Assembly: GCF_011758565.1 (NCBI RefSeq)
Contig: NZ_JAAMOX010000001.1
Coordinates: 496,001 to 560,000 of the forward strand
Length of the DNA stretch: 64,000 nt
Direction: 5' to 3'
From: Lysinibacter cavernae
GTDB lineage: Bacteria; Actinomycetota; Actinomycetes; Actinomycetales; Microbacteriaceae
Position numbers and translations under genes: made by a program. This document shows positions 24,365-32,769 of this stretch, in pieces. The notes beneath the pieces are model-generated. The model was given only the letters and a program-made list of their open reading frames with translations. It was not told the DNA's origin and did not search any database. How positions within the stretch are numbered: the stretch's first letter is position 1; each line of letters starts with the position of its first letter.

Positions 24365-26023
24365 ATGAATAACGCAGATCAACTTTCGGGCGAATACGCC
24401 CAGAATCAACAACGGGCGGGCCTGCAGCTTGCGGGTTCGCCGCGAGAGCATCCGGCGGGACCCTCGGCCCAGCTCGTCGCGACGCAGATCGAGTATCACT
24501 ACGGGCATAAGCCGGTTCTGAGCAATTGCTCACTTGTTATCACCCCGGGACAGCGTTGGGCCGTGGTCGGCGGAAACGGTCGAGGAAAGACGACGCTCAT
24601 CGGGCTGCTCGCTGGCGAGTTGACGCCTGTCGCCGGCTCGATCCGGCGCATCGGAACGCTCGGCTACGTGTCTCAGGAGCTGGTGATTGAATCGGAGTCG
24701 GCCACTACCGTCTCCGATGTGGTTGATGCCGAGCTCGCAGCGGCCCGTTTGGCCGAGCTCGAACTTGAGCGCAGCGCCGAACGCCTCGCATCGCATCCCG
24801 GCAATCGCGACGTGCAGAGTGCATACAGTACTGCCCTCGAACGTGCCCAGCTGCTCGAAGTCTGGGATGCCGATCGGCGTATGGAGCAGGCACTTGCCGG
24901 CTTTGGCGCTTCGTTTGAGCGTGCACGACGCTTGAACGAGCTTTCGACCGGACAGCGACATCGCCTTCGTCTCGCGTGCGTGCTCGGTGGCACCTACGAC
25001 GTTGTGCTGCTTGACGAACCAACGAACCATTTGGATGCCGAAGCGCTGAGGTTCCTGACCGCTTCCCTTCGCGAACGCACCGGAGCCAGCGTTGTTGTGT
25101 CGCATGATCGGGCACTGCTGCGAGACGTCGCCACCAACGTGTGTGATGTTGACCCGTCGCGGGACAATCAGCCTCGCATCTATGGCGGTGGGTTTGACGC
25201 GTTCGTGAATGGTCGCGCGCGCGAACTCGCCTCCTGGCGCGCTGACTACGAGCAGCAGGTTGCGGAAGGGCAGCGACTCGAATCGGGCCTTGAACAAGCG
25301 AGGTCGCGACTGGTGAGCGGGTGGCGTCCGCCAAAGGGAACCGGAAAACACACGCGGGCGACAAGGGCGCCTGCGCTTGTGCGCGCACTCCATGATCGGC
25401 AGCGCGAGTTTGCAGAACGCGCGGTGGATATTCCCCGTCCACCACTCGAACTGCGGGTGAAGGGGCCGGACGATGTTCACGAGGGCACACTACTTACGGC
25501 GTCACACGTGCGTTGTGACGGGCGTCTTGACCAAGATGTATCGGTGGCGTTGGAGACTGGATCGAGGCTCGTTGTCACCGGCCCAAACGGCGTTGGCAAA
25601 TCTACCCTGCTTCGCCTGCTCTCCGGCGAACTTGAGCCCTCAGCTGGAACCGTGAGAACGGCATCCGGCGTGCGAGTTGGTTTGCTGTCCCAGGATTCGG
25701 ACGGTGGCGAACCAGTGTGGACAGACGCGGCCGTCGAAACGGTGCTTGAACTCGGTCTGCTGCATCCAGAGGATACCGAGAAAAAGCTGTCAGAACTGTC
25801 TGTCGGGCAGCGACGACGTGTTGACCTTGCGGCGGTGTTTGCGCTGCGGCCTCACGTGTTGCTCCTCGATGAGCCGACGAATCACCTGTCGGCTGACCTC
25901 GTTGCTGACCTGATCAACGAGCTGAACGGGCTACAGACTGCGGTTGTTGTCGTTTCTCACGACCGCCAGCTCCTGAGTCGATTGTCTGGCTGGCCACGCT
26001 TATCGCTCACAGCACTGGGATGA
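24365..26023 (+). CDS. ABC-F family ATPase (probable antibiotic-resistance or translation factor)
   Basis: The 552-residue soluble protein has two ABC domains and no membrane segment. Domain one has GGNGRGKTT, signature LSTGQRHRL and Walker B VVLLDEPTNHLD. Domain two has GPNGVGKST, LSVGQRRRV and LLLDEPTNHLS. The linker between them (about residues 275-370) is charged and Arg-rich, as expected for the ribosome-contacting interdomain linker. ABC-F proteins bind the ribosomal E site and either protect it from antibiotics or help translation. The leader peptide and hairpins upstream point to inducible antibiotic protection. GGGA precedes the ATG. Confidence 0.9.
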   Translation: MNNADQLSGEYAQNQQRAGLQLAGSPREHPAGPSAQLVATQIEYHYGHKPVLSNCSLVITPGQRWAVVGGNGRGKTTLIGLLAGELTPVAGSIRRIGTLGYVSQELVIESESATTVSDVVDAELAAARLAELELERSAERLASHPGNRDVQSAYSTALERAQLLEVWDADRRMEQALAGFGASFERARRLNELSTGQRHRLRLACVLGGTYDVVLLDEPTNHLDAEALRFLTASLRERTGASVVVSHDRALLRDVATNVCDVDPSRDNQPRIYGGGFDAFVNGRARELASWRADYEQQVAEGQRLESGLEQARSRLVSGWRPPKGTGKHTRATRAPALVRALHDRQREFAERAVDIPRPPLELRVKGPDDVHEGTLLTASHVRCDGRLDQDVSVALETGSRLVVTGPNGVGKSTLLRLLSGELEPSAGTVRTASGVRVGLLSQDSDGGEPVWTDAAVETVLELGLLHPEDTEKKLSELSVGQRRRVDLAAVFALRPHVLLLDEPTNHLSADLVADLINELNGLQTAVVVVSHDRQLLSRLSGWPRLSLTALG

Positions 26024-26073
26024 GCAGGGACGGAGCGCAATAATAGTGAGCAACTACCATTGAGGAGACTTCA

Positions 26074-26925
26074 GTGACGCTCAAGCCGCATCCACTCATC
26101 ACGCCAGCCGAGCTTCGATCGCTTACCGCCTCTGAGCGGCCGGTGCGCATCCTCGATGTTCGATGGCGCCTCGGCGAAGACGACGGGCGCGACCAATTCG
26201 ACGCCGGTCATATTCCTGCGGCCGTCTACGTCGACATGGAGACTGAACTGGCTCGTCACGGCGAGCCGAGTGACGGTCGGCATCCGCTGCCGAGCAAGGA
26301 CGTCTTGCAGCAGGCAATCCGCCGATGGGGAATCAACCAGGGCGATACTGTCGTGGTGTACGACGATTGGAAAAGCATGTCGGCCGCGCGAGCGTGGTGG
26401 TTGCTGAGGTTCGCCGGGTTTATCGATGTGCGGGTGCTCGATGGAGGATGGCGCGGCTGGCTGGCAGCGGCGGGCGAGACCGAAACGATCGAGCAGCAGC
26501 CAGCCGAAGGAACCGCAATAGCCGACTGGTCGCAACTGCCGGTGCTCGACAGCGATTCTGCCGCGGCAATTGCCAAAACGGGTGTGCTCTTCGATGCCAG
26601 AGCGGGAGAACGCTACCGTGGCGAAGTTGAGCCGATCGATCCTCGGGCCGGCCATATTCCCGGCGCGCGCAGCCTCCCGACGGCAGGACTGACGACCAAT
26701 GACGGGCGGCTGCTCGGGGCCGCTGAACTCAGCGAACGATTGATTGCGGCCGGTGCCACATCTGCCGACGAGGTGATCGGCATGTACTGCGGCTCCGGAA
26801 TATCGGCGGCACACCTTGCGCTTGCCGCAACCGTTGCCGGGTATGACGTGGCTCTCTACCCCGGCTCGTGGTCCCAGTGGTCAAACCTTGATCGACCCGT
26901 TGCCACGGGTGAAGCCCGCGGCTGA
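26074..26925 (+). CDS. Sulfurtransferase (tandem-rhodanese, thiosulfate/3-mercaptopyruvate type)
   Basis: The 283-residue protein has two rhodanese domains. The N-terminal one is inactive, and the C-terminal one carries the catalytic loop CGSGIS with Cys239. Typical blocks are VRILDVRWRLGEDDGRDQFD, GHIPAAVYVDME, RAWWLLRFAGF and YPGSWSQWS. CGSG loops are found in mercaptopyruvate sulfurtransferases and some thiosulfate sulfurtransferases, so I do not give a single substrate. GTG 26074 follows GAGGAG. It is monocistronic, 50 nt after the ABC-F gene and followed by a hairpin terminator. Confidence 0.92.
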   Translation: MTLKPHPLITPAELRSLTASERPVRILDVRWRLGEDDGRDQFDAGHIPAAVYVDMETELARHGEPSDGRHPLPSKDVLQQAIRRWGINQGDTVVVYDDWKSMSAARAWWLLRFAGFIDVRVLDGGWRGWLAAAGETETIEQQPAEGTAIADWSQLPVLDSDSAAAIAKTGVLFDARAGERYRGEVEPIDPRAGHIPGARSLPTAGLTTNDGRLLGAAELSERLIAAGATSADEVIGMYCGSGISAAHLALAATVAGYDVALYPGSWSQWSNLDRPVATGEARG

Positions 26926-26931
26926 TCGCAA

Positions 26932-26969
26932 AACGGGCCCACGTCGCATGGTCTGCGGCGGGGCCCGTT
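26932..26969. terminator. Bidirectional hairpin terminator
   Basis: AACGGGCCC (26932-26940) pairs with GGGCCCGTT (26961-26969), and inside it CGTCGC pairs with GCGGCG around a 7-nt loop. The 15-bp stem has one bulged A. It lies between the convergent sulfurtransferase and nitroreductase genes. Confidence 0.85.
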
Positions 26970-26985
26970 ATGAGGTCGAATATGA

Positions 26986-27585
26986 CTAGTCGTTGACAAC
27001 AAGAATTTCGTCAAGCGACTTCCGCTCGCGCGGTGCAACTTCGCGCTCACGAAGGATGTCGTTGGCAAGTTCCTCCGGCGCGGCAAGCGTGCCGAGGGTG
27101 ATCGCCGTGATGGGAGTGAGCGACTCTGGCAGGTTGAACGCGTCGCGAAGGCCATCAACCACGATGCCGCCCATCTGGTGGATGTGCAGTCCCTCGTGGT
27201 GCGCCTGGACAGACAGATGAGCGGATGCCTGGCCAAGGTCGTATTCGGCCCAGGGCCGCGTCTTGCCGTCTTCGTCAACGGTCTCAGCGAGCGCAACGAT
27301 CAGAACTGCCGCGTTGCCTGCCCACGCCTGGTTAAAGCCCATGAGGTTGTCGTGGATCTTTGTGAATGATTCGCTTCCCCGACGGGCAACGATGAAACGC
27401 CACGGCTGGCTGTTTGAGGCTGACGGCGACCAACGTGCAGCTTCGAGCACCGATGTGAGCTTTGCCTCGTCGATGTCGACGGTGGTGTCGTAACTGCGTG
27501 GGCTCCAGCGTTCTGCGAGCACCTCAAGAATGGGGGCGCTCGTTTCGGCGGTGCGGGATGATGTTGCTGGCGAAGCGTTGGTCAC
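26986..27585 (-). CDS. Nitroreductase family protein (FMN-dependent oxidoreductase)
   Basis: The 199-residue protein has the FMN-binding start RWSPRSYDTTVDIDEAKLTS and LEAARWSPSASNSQPWRFIV, where the RSY and SNSQPW motifs contact FMN. The central helix GQASAHLSVQAHHEGLHIHQ is typical of family members, and GTLAAPEELANDILRE lies near the end. GTG 27585 follows AAGAAG, and the open frame further upstream is not conserved-looking, so I use this start. Such enzymes reduce nitro compounds, quinones or enals with NAD(P)H; the physiological substrate is not apparent. It is a single-gene unit. Confidence 0.9.
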   Translation of the reverse strand: MTNASPATSSRTAETSAPILEVLAERWSPRSYDTTVDIDEAKLTSVLEAARWSPSASNSQPWRFIVARRGSESFTKIHDNLMGFNQAWAGNAAVLIVALAETVDEDGKTRPWAEYDLGQASAHLSVQAHHEGLHIHQMGGIVVDGLRDAFNLPESLTPITAITLGTLAAPEELANDILREREVAPRERKSLDEILVVND

Positions 27586-27792
27586 TGGGATCTTCTTTCT
27601 CGGAAACAATGTCGGGAGGGTATCCGGATGTGCGCGCCATGAAACCGAGAGGACCCACAGACGCGAGGTTGAGCATCCGTTGCCCATCGAGTACAACAGG
27701 TCGGGCGTCAACTTATTCCGATAGCCCAAAAGAAACTCTGTTTGGCCCGAGAGCCCCTGCAACATCGCGGTGCTCTCGGGCGAACGCTGTGC

Positions 27793-28641
27793 CTACTCCG
27801 TGCGTGCCACGACGGTTGGGCACTGCACGTTCTGCAGCACTCCGTGACTCACCGAGCCGAGGAGCAGGCGGGCGATTCCGGCGCGACCTCGGTTGCCGAC
27901 GACCAGAAGCTGCGCGGTTTCGGCGGCGGTGAGGAGCGCTGCAACCGGGGGAGCCTGGACAACCTCACGAATAATCTTGAGGTCTGGGTATTGTTCGGGA
28001 AGGCCGCCCAGCGCGATGGCGATGGCGCTCTCTGCTGATTCGCGCTGTGTAGTCAGCAGCTGGTCGCTCCACAGGTACTCGAGGCCCGGCGTGACGGGAG
28101 GTGTCCACGCGTAAATAGCGATAAGCGGCTGGTTGGTTCGGTCTGCTTCAGCTGCCGCGTAGGCGAGCGCCTTCTCGCTTGCTTCTGACGTGTCGATGCC
28201 AACAACAACACCGGAACGCTCAACGCCTTTTTCGAGCGGAATGATAGCAACCGGCGACTTCGAGACGGCCGCAATCTTGATTCCCTTTGTGCCAAAGAAC
28301 ATGCCTGGCACTTTGCTGCCCTTGTGCGTGCCAAGCACAACGAGGGCTGAACCCTCTGAGAGCCGCTGAAACTCGTGTGCGGGGTTGCCAACGACGATTT
28401 CGGTTGTGATGGGCACATTGGGGTTAAGAGACTCGGCATATTCCCGCTCTGAGGCGACAATCTGCTCTGCGGCTGCCCGTGCTTCGCTGATGAAGACAGG
28501 GCTCTCGGAGAGGAACGAATCATCAACAACGTGCGCAAGCAGAACGGGGGCATTGTAGCGATAGGCACGTTCAACACCCCACGCAATTGCGGCCCTGCTC
28601 GGCTCTGATCCGTCGATACCAATAACAATTCGCTGAGTCAT
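27793..28641 (-). CDS. Universal stress protein, tandem UspA domains
   Basis: The 282-residue protein has two UspA repeats. The first opens RIVIGIDGSEPSRAAIAWGV and has VLGTHKGSKVPGMFFGTKGI, an altered ATP-loop. The second opens GVVVGIDTSEASEKALAYAA and has the canonical VVGNRGRAGIARLLLGSVSH, matching the G-x2-G-x9-G-S/T ATP-binding pattern. The second domain is therefore likely to bind ATP. Tandem Usp proteins in actinobacteria respond to dormancy, redox and nutrient stress. It diverges from the membrane protein at 28811. Confidence 0.94.
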   Translation of the reverse strand: MTQRIVIGIDGSEPSRAAIAWGVERAYRYNAPVLLAHVVDDSFLSESPVFISEARAAAEQIVASEREYAESLNPNVPITTEIVVGNPAHEFQRLSEGSALVVLGTHKGSKVPGMFFGTKGIKIAAVSKSPVAIIPLEKGVERSGVVVGIDTSEASEKALAYAAAEADRTNQPLIAIYAWTPPVTPGLEYLWSDQLLTTQRESAESAIAIALGGLPEQYPDLKIIREVVQAPPVAALLTAAETAQLLVVGNRGRAGIARLLLGSVSHGVLQNVQCPTVVARTE

Positions 28642-28810
28642 GGTCTAGCACCTTTCGTGGGGCTTCAGACGGGGCGAATGGGTGGGCCCCGTTCACTCTT
28701 AACCGTACTCGTTTTGGGGGTATCCGTGCCAGTTTGCTGATGGTTAAACTATCGTTCAGGGATGTCCGCCTCTGCCGGTGCGGGGTCGGACACAAACGGG
28801 GGAGCGCACC

Positions 28811-29374
28811 ATGACACAAGACGAGACGATTGGTGCGTCGGTGTCGGCGCAGGGCAAACAGGAAGCGGCCCAGTGGAGTCCTCGCGGGTTTGTCACTGAG
28901 GCTGCTGTCTACGGCGTCATTCTTGTTTCTGGTTTGATCCTCGTAACCGGCCAATATGCGGACGCCTCATGGGACGTGTTCCTTCGAACGCTGGGCACGG
29001 TCCTGGTGTTTTGGGCCGCCCACGTCTATGCGGGAACGGTTGCCCATCTTGGCGACGGCACGGAAGGCCTTCCCGATCGTGAAAAGTTCAAGGTTGGTTT
29101 TGGATCGGCCTTGCTTGGGTCGATTAAGCATTCGACCGGGCTACTTATTGCCGCCCTTGTTCCGTCGCTGGTCTTGTTGCTTGGCGCGGCAGGAGTCCTG
29201 TCCGATAACAACGCCATCTGGGGCGCACTCTGGGTTGACACGCTCCTCCTTGGAATCCTCGGATATATCGGGGTGGCTCGCTGGGCCACCGGCATCCGTT
29301 GGCGACTCCTTGGGGCGGTGTGCACCGCGCTATTTGGCGTCATTATTGTTGCGCTCAAGGTGATTATTCATTAG
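28811..29374 (+). CDS. Hypothetical four-to-five-helix membrane protein
   Basis: The 187-residue protein has hydrophobic helices VYGVILVSGLILVTGQY, RTLGTVLVFWAAHVYAG, LLIAALVPSLVLLLGAAGVL, ALWVDTLLLGILGYIGVA and a final LGAVCTALFGVIIVALKVII. The stretch FWAAHVYAGTVAHL recurs in small actinobacterial membrane proteins of unknown role. ATG 28811 follows GGGGGAG. A divergent arrangement with the universal stress protein suggests stress-related expression, but nothing in the protein reveals an activity. Confidence 0.8.
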   Translation: MTQDETIGASVSAQGKQEAAQWSPRGFVTEAAVYGVILVSGLILVTGQYADASWDVFLRTLGTVLVFWAAHVYAGTVAHLGDGTEGLPDREKFKVGFGSALLGSIKHSTGLLIAALVPSLVLLLGAAGVLSDNNAIWGALWVDTLLLGILGYIGVARWATGIRWRLLGAVCTALFGVIIVALKVIIH

Positions 29375-29485
29375 CCGCAGCGCCCAACTGCCTTGGTCTC
29401 GCTGCCTCGCTAGCGATGGCCGAGTATCGGGGTGTGCCAGCGCCCATATTGCAGCGACAACGGGCGAAGCTGGCCTTCGAACGGG

Positions 29486-29491
29486 TATGGT
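29486..29491 (+). promoter_or_regulatory. -10 box (TATGGT) of a leaderless Nif3-family gene
   Basis: TATGGT ends 6 nt before ATG 29498, so transcription would start at or next to the start codon. No ribosome site is present, which fits a leaderless mRNA. Confidence 0.55.
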
Positions 29492-29497
29492 CAAAGC

Positions 29498-30346
29498 ATG
29501 TCAGTTTCAGCCCCATTGTTGCCCCCGACCGTTGCCGAAGTTCATGCCGTGATCAATCGGCTGTGGCCAGAACAGGCGGCAGAAGACTGGGACAGGGTTG
29601 GGCTTGTGAGCGGTGACCCTCGCCGCCCCGTCCAACGGATGCTGCTCGCAGTTGATGCCGTTCGGGATACCGTCGACGAAGCCGTTTCCCTCGGCGCGGA
29701 CATCTTGCTCACCCATCATCCGCTCTTGCTCCGGGGAGTGACAAGCATTGCGGAGGACCGTTATAAGGGGGCGTTGCTGGCCGACCTGATCCGGGACAAT
29801 TGTGCGCTCATCGCGGCGCACACCAACGCGGACAGCCCTGCCGATGGGGTCTCTGACCGCATCGCGCAGCTTCTTGGGCTCACCGAGGTTCAGCCCCTCG
29901 TCCCAAGCAACGTTTCTGCGGGCGACGGCGCAGGCATCGGTCGCGTAGGAGTGTTGCCGGAGGCAACGAGCCTCGGCGAGTTTGCCAGGGCCGTTGCCAA
30001 GGTTTTGCCCGCGACGGCATCCGGAATCCGAGTCTCTGGCGAGTTTGCGCAACCCATTCGGTCCGTATCGCTTTGCGGAGGGGCAGGAGACAGCCTGCTG
30101 CAGAATCCGCTCGTGCTTGGTTCCGATGTCTACGTGACAAGTGATCTTCGTCACCATCCTGCCTCCGAGTCTCGTGAGCAATCGCGCGCGGAAGGCGGGC
30201 CTGCTCTGATTGATGTTTCACACTGGGCAAGCGAGTGGCTGTGGCTCGACGGTGCCGCCGAGCAACTCCGCCGTCAACTGCCAGGTGTGGAGGTTGTCGT
30301 CAGCGAACTCAGGACTGATGTCTGGGACTTTACAATCGTCCAGTAA
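29498..30346 (+). CDS. Nif3-like dinuclear metal center protein
   Basis: The 282-residue protein is a Nif3/YqfO-family member. EDWDRVGLVSGDPRRPVQRM is the N-terminal family block. ADILLTHHPLLLRG supplies the two-histidine metal site. HTNADSPADGVSDRIAQLLG follows, and the C-terminal block has LGSDVYVTSDLRHHPASE. Family members are toroidal hexamers with two metal ions per subunit; the reaction is not settled, with GTP cyclohydrolase-like proposals. ATG 29498 is used because the upstream codons are not conserved-looking and a -10 box sits at leaderless distance. It precedes the coiled-coil gene at 30553, a common actinobacterial pairing. Confidence 0.92.
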   Translation: MSVSAPLLPPTVAEVHAVINRLWPEQAAEDWDRVGLVSGDPRRPVQRMLLAVDAVRDTVDEAVSLGADILLTHHPLLLRGVTSIAEDRYKGALLADLIRDNCALIAAHTNADSPADGVSDRIAQLLGLTEVQPLVPSNVSAGDGAGIGRVGVLPEATSLGEFARAVAKVLPATASGIRVSGEFAQPIRSVSLCGGAGDSLLQNPLVLGSDVYVTSDLRHHPASESREQSRAEGGPALIDVSHWASEWLWLDGAAEQLRRQLPGVEVVVSELRTDVWDFTIVQ

Positions 30347-30552
30347 TTTCCCTCGTTGTCTGAGCGGTGTGCCCAGAATGGGTGTCAATTCACCGTTCCT
30401 GGCCTGTGTCGGTGGATTTGTGACAAATCTGTGTGCCGATCGACTCTCAGAACGTTGGAATGAGACGCGTGGGATATTCGTTAGGATTGATTCACGGTGC
30501 GCGTGTATCGCGTCCTCGAATCTACCTAGCCTGGCCAACGTAAGGACTCAAC

Positions 30553-31287
30553 GTGAAAGCATCCCAAGGGCAACAGAAAAAACTGCTCGATGTGCAGGCC
30601 GTTGACAACCGCCTTGGCCGACTGAATCACCAAGAGAAAACGCTGCCGGAGCGCAAGGCGCTCAGCGATCTACAGGCAGGGCTGTCATCCGCAAAGGAGA
30701 CCGCTATCCGTGCGCGTGGCATCGTCGAAGCGAGTCAGCTCGAAATCCGTCGACTCGAGGACGACGTCGCAACCGTACGTGCCCGAGCGGCCCGTGACGA
30801 GCAGCGCATGGCAACCAGCACAAACTCAAAAGAGGCAGTTGTGCTTGAGGGCGAGCTCGAGACGCTTGCTCGCCGCACCGCAGAGCTCGAAGAGGTGACG
30901 CTTGTCGTCATGGAGCGCCTCGAGGCAGAGGAGGCCGTGCTCGCCGAGGCTGAGGCAGCGCTTGCCGGAATCAACGACCAGCGCATTGAGCTTGAGAAGA
31001 AGATCGCCGAAGCCATTGTGTCCATTGGCCTCGAACGCGAAGAGGCCACCGACCAGCGCCAAGCGCTCGTTGCGGAAATTGACCCCGAGCTCCTTTCGCT
31101 CTACGAAGAAACGCGCCAGCGCTACGGTATTGGCGCCGCGCTCATCCGCCGTGGCATCTCAGAGGGCAGCAACATGGCCCTCACAGAGTCTGACCTCGCC
31201 TCCATCCGCGCTGCGGCCCCAGACGAGATCATCTTCTGCAAAGACAGCGGCGCAATCCTCGTTCGCACAAACGAGTCGGGGCTCTAA
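30553..31287 (+). CDS. Coiled-coil protein of the C4-type zinc-ribbon family with a degenerate ribbon
   Basis: The 244-residue protein has a long antiparallel coiled coil (about residues 10-165: LLDVQAVDNRLGRLNHQEKT and later heptads). It is followed by the family's C-terminal block, EIDPELLSLYEETRQRYGIG and RAAAPDEIIFCKDSGAILVR. Normal members have four zinc-binding cysteines; here only one is left (FCKDSG), with GSNMALTES at the first pair's position. Zinc binding is therefore unlikely. The family is widespread beside Nif3 genes and rnpB in actinobacteria and has been proposed to act in nucleic-acid or translation processes. GTG 30553 follows AAGGA. Confidence 0.9.
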   Translation: MKASQGQQKKLLDVQAVDNRLGRLNHQEKTLPERKALSDLQAGLSSAKETAIRARGIVEASQLEIRRLEDDVATVRARAARDEQRMATSTNSKEAVVLEGELETLARRTAELEEVTLVVMERLEAEEAVLAEAEAALAGINDQRIELEKKIAEAIVSIGLEREEATDQRQALVAEIDPELLSLYEETRQRYGIGAALIRRGISEGSNMALTESDLASIRAAAPDEIIFCKDSGAILVRTNESGL

Positions 31288-31402
31288 GACTCGTCGCATC
31301 CCTCACCGGCGGATCGGTTCGCCACTCATTGCGAATCCACGCCCAAATAATCGCAACGAGCGGCGAATGGATGCTCGGTTCTGGCAGGCATCCTCGCTGG
31401 CC

Positions 31403-31408
31403 TAGAAT
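31403..31408 (+). promoter_or_regulatory. -10 box (TAGAAT) of rnpB
   Basis: TAGAAT ends 7 nt before the predicted 5' end of the RNase P RNA at 31416, the expected distance for a sigma-70-type promoter. The -35 region is weak. Confidence 0.6.
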
Positions 31409-31415
31409 AGAAGGT

Positions 31416-31788
31416 GTGAATGGGTCGACAAGACGGTCGCGGAATCCGTAAGGAAACCGAGGAACGTCCGGGCTCCACAGGGCAGGACGGTGGGTAACAC
31501 CCACCCGGGGCAACCCGCGAGAAAGTGCAACAGAAAGCAAACCGCCTCCGCGTCTCGCACGCGGCGGTAAGGGTGAAACGGTGGTGTAAGAGACCACCAG
31601 CGAACGTGGTGACACGATCGGCTAGGTAAACCTCGTCCGGAGCAAGGTCAGACAGAAAACGTTGAGGCGGCCCGCCGAGTTTTCGGGTAGACCGCTAGAG
31701 GCGTGCGGTAACGTACGTCGTAGATAGATGGCCGTCCAGCGGGAGCAATCCCGGGGACAGAACCCGGCGTAATAGTCGGCCCATTCAC
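31416..31788 (+). ncRNA. rnpB: RNase P RNA (M1 RNA, bacterial type A)
   Basis: The catalytic RNA of RNase P, which matures tRNA 5' ends. The conserved 5' core is present (GAGGAACGTCCGGGCTCCAC), as are AGAAAGTGCAACAGAAAGCA, AAGGGTGAAACGGTGGTGTA, and the 3' core GATGGCCGTC with ACAGAACCCGGCGTA. The ends are set by the P1 stem: GTGAATGGGTCGAC at the start pairs with GTCGGCCCATTCAC at the end. The length of about 373 nt is normal. A composite palindrome follows 13 nt downstream. Confidence 0.96.
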
Positions 31789-31801
31789 TTCTCATCCGTC
31801 G

Positions 31802-31871
31802 CTCGTGGGGCGCAAACTCGCTCGTGGGGCGCAAAATAATGCACCCCGGGAGGAGAAACGCACCCCACGAG
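31802..31871. repeat. Composite palindrome, copy 1 (two direct arms, two inverted arms, 19/20/19-nt spacing)
   Basis: CTCGTGGGGCGC occurs at 31802 and 31821. Its near-complement occurs at 31841 (GCACCCCGGGAG, degenerate) and 31860 (GCACCCCACGAG). The nested arms can form a long hairpin. The element sits between the convergent ends of rnpB and the polyphosphate glucokinase gene, so it could terminate transcription from both sides. A second copy with identical spacing lies at 33912. Confidence 0.8.
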
Positions 31872-31877
31872 GCACTA

Positions 31878-32690
31878 TTAGGAAACCGCGAGAGCTGCCG
31901 CGCCCATGATGCCGGCATTATTGCGAAGCTCTGCCGGAACAATCGGCGTGTTCAGCTTGAGCAGTGGCAAGAACTTCTCGTGGCTTTTTGAGACGCCGCC
32001 TCCAACGATGAACAGGTCTGGGGTGAACAGCGCCTCGATCTGGTCAAAGAAGACCTGCAGGCGTTCGGCCCACTCTGGGTAGTCAAGGCCCTCGCGTTCG
32101 CGTACCGAGTTTGCGGCATATCGCTCGATGGAATCGCCATTGTATTGGAGATGCCCAAACTCGAGGTTTGGCACGAGGATGCCCTTGTAAATGAGCGCCG
32201 TTCCGATGCCGGTTCCAAGAGTTGTTACGAAGACAAGCCCCTGGTGATTGTGGGCTGCGCCGTAGCGGACCTCAGCGAGACCTGCCGCGTCCGCGTCGTT
32301 GGCAAAGGTAATTGGGCGTCCGAGCGTCGTTGAGAAGAGCTCGGCGGCCTCAAGCCCGATCCAACGCTTCGACACGTTTGAGGCAGAGAGCGTCTTGCCG
32401 TATTTTGCGATAGCAGGGAACGCAACTCCGACGGGAGTTTCCGGCGACACATCCGGGATCATGCCGACGATCTCGTGTACGGTTGCCGCGATGTCTTCGG
32501 GTTCGCCCCCTTCTGGCGTCGCAATCTTGAAGCGGTCGCTCACCAGCTCGCCCGTGAAAACATCCACGAGCGCGCCCTTGATGCCGGTGCCTCCAATATC
32601 GATGCCGACCGCGTACTGGTGCTCGGTTGGGTACTGCTCGGCGTAGAGCTGTTCTGCGGTCTGCTGCTCTCCATTGTGCTGCGATGCCAT
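31878..32690 (-). CDS. ppgK: Polyphosphate-dependent glucokinase (ROK family)
   Basis: The 270-residue ROK-family kinase phosphorylates glucose with polyphosphate (and usually ATP). The phosphate-binding loop is GIDIGGTGIKGALVDV. FANDADAAGLAEVRYGAA supplies the catalytic Asp, and VFVTTLGTGIGTALIYKGIL the second phosphate loop. The family-typical LVPNLEFGHLQYNG and EYAQRL-like helices follow. The length matches actinobacterial PpgK rather than longer ATP-glucokinases. A GAAAG site precedes the ATG. Five CCACA repeats lie 17-41 nt upstream on this strand. Confidence 0.93.
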   Translation of the reverse strand: MASQHNGEQQTAEQLYAEQYPTEHQYAVGIDIGGTGIKGALVDVFTGELVSDRFKIATPEGGEPEDIAATVHEIVGMIPDVSPETPVGVAFPAIAKYGKTLSASNVSKRWIGLEAAELFSTTLGRPITFANDADAAGLAEVRYGAAHNHQGLVFVTTLGTGIGTALIYKGILVPNLEFGHLQYNGDSIERYAANSVREREGLDYPEWAERLQVFFDQIEALFTPDLFIVGGGVSKSHEKFLPLLKLNTPIVPAELRNNAGIMGAAALAVS

Positions 32691-32706
32691 AGTGATTCTT
32701 TCGTGC

Positions 32707-32731
32707 TGTGGTGTGGTGTGGTGTGGTGTGG
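32707..32731. repeat. Five tandem TGTGG pentamers in the ppgK 5' leader
   Basis: Five perfect copies of TGTGG (CCACA on the coding strand of ppgK) run from 32707 to 32731, ending 17 nt before the ppgK start codon. Simple repeats of this kind can change length by slippage and alter promoter or leader spacing. Confidence 0.9.
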
Positions 32732-32769
32732 ATGCGCGTTGGGAACGGCTGCGCGCCGCAAAACCCGAG

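Noticed and set aside
32707-32731. Short tandem repeats considered as a CRISPR array
   Set aside because: The unit is 5 bp with no spacers, and no cas gene is present.
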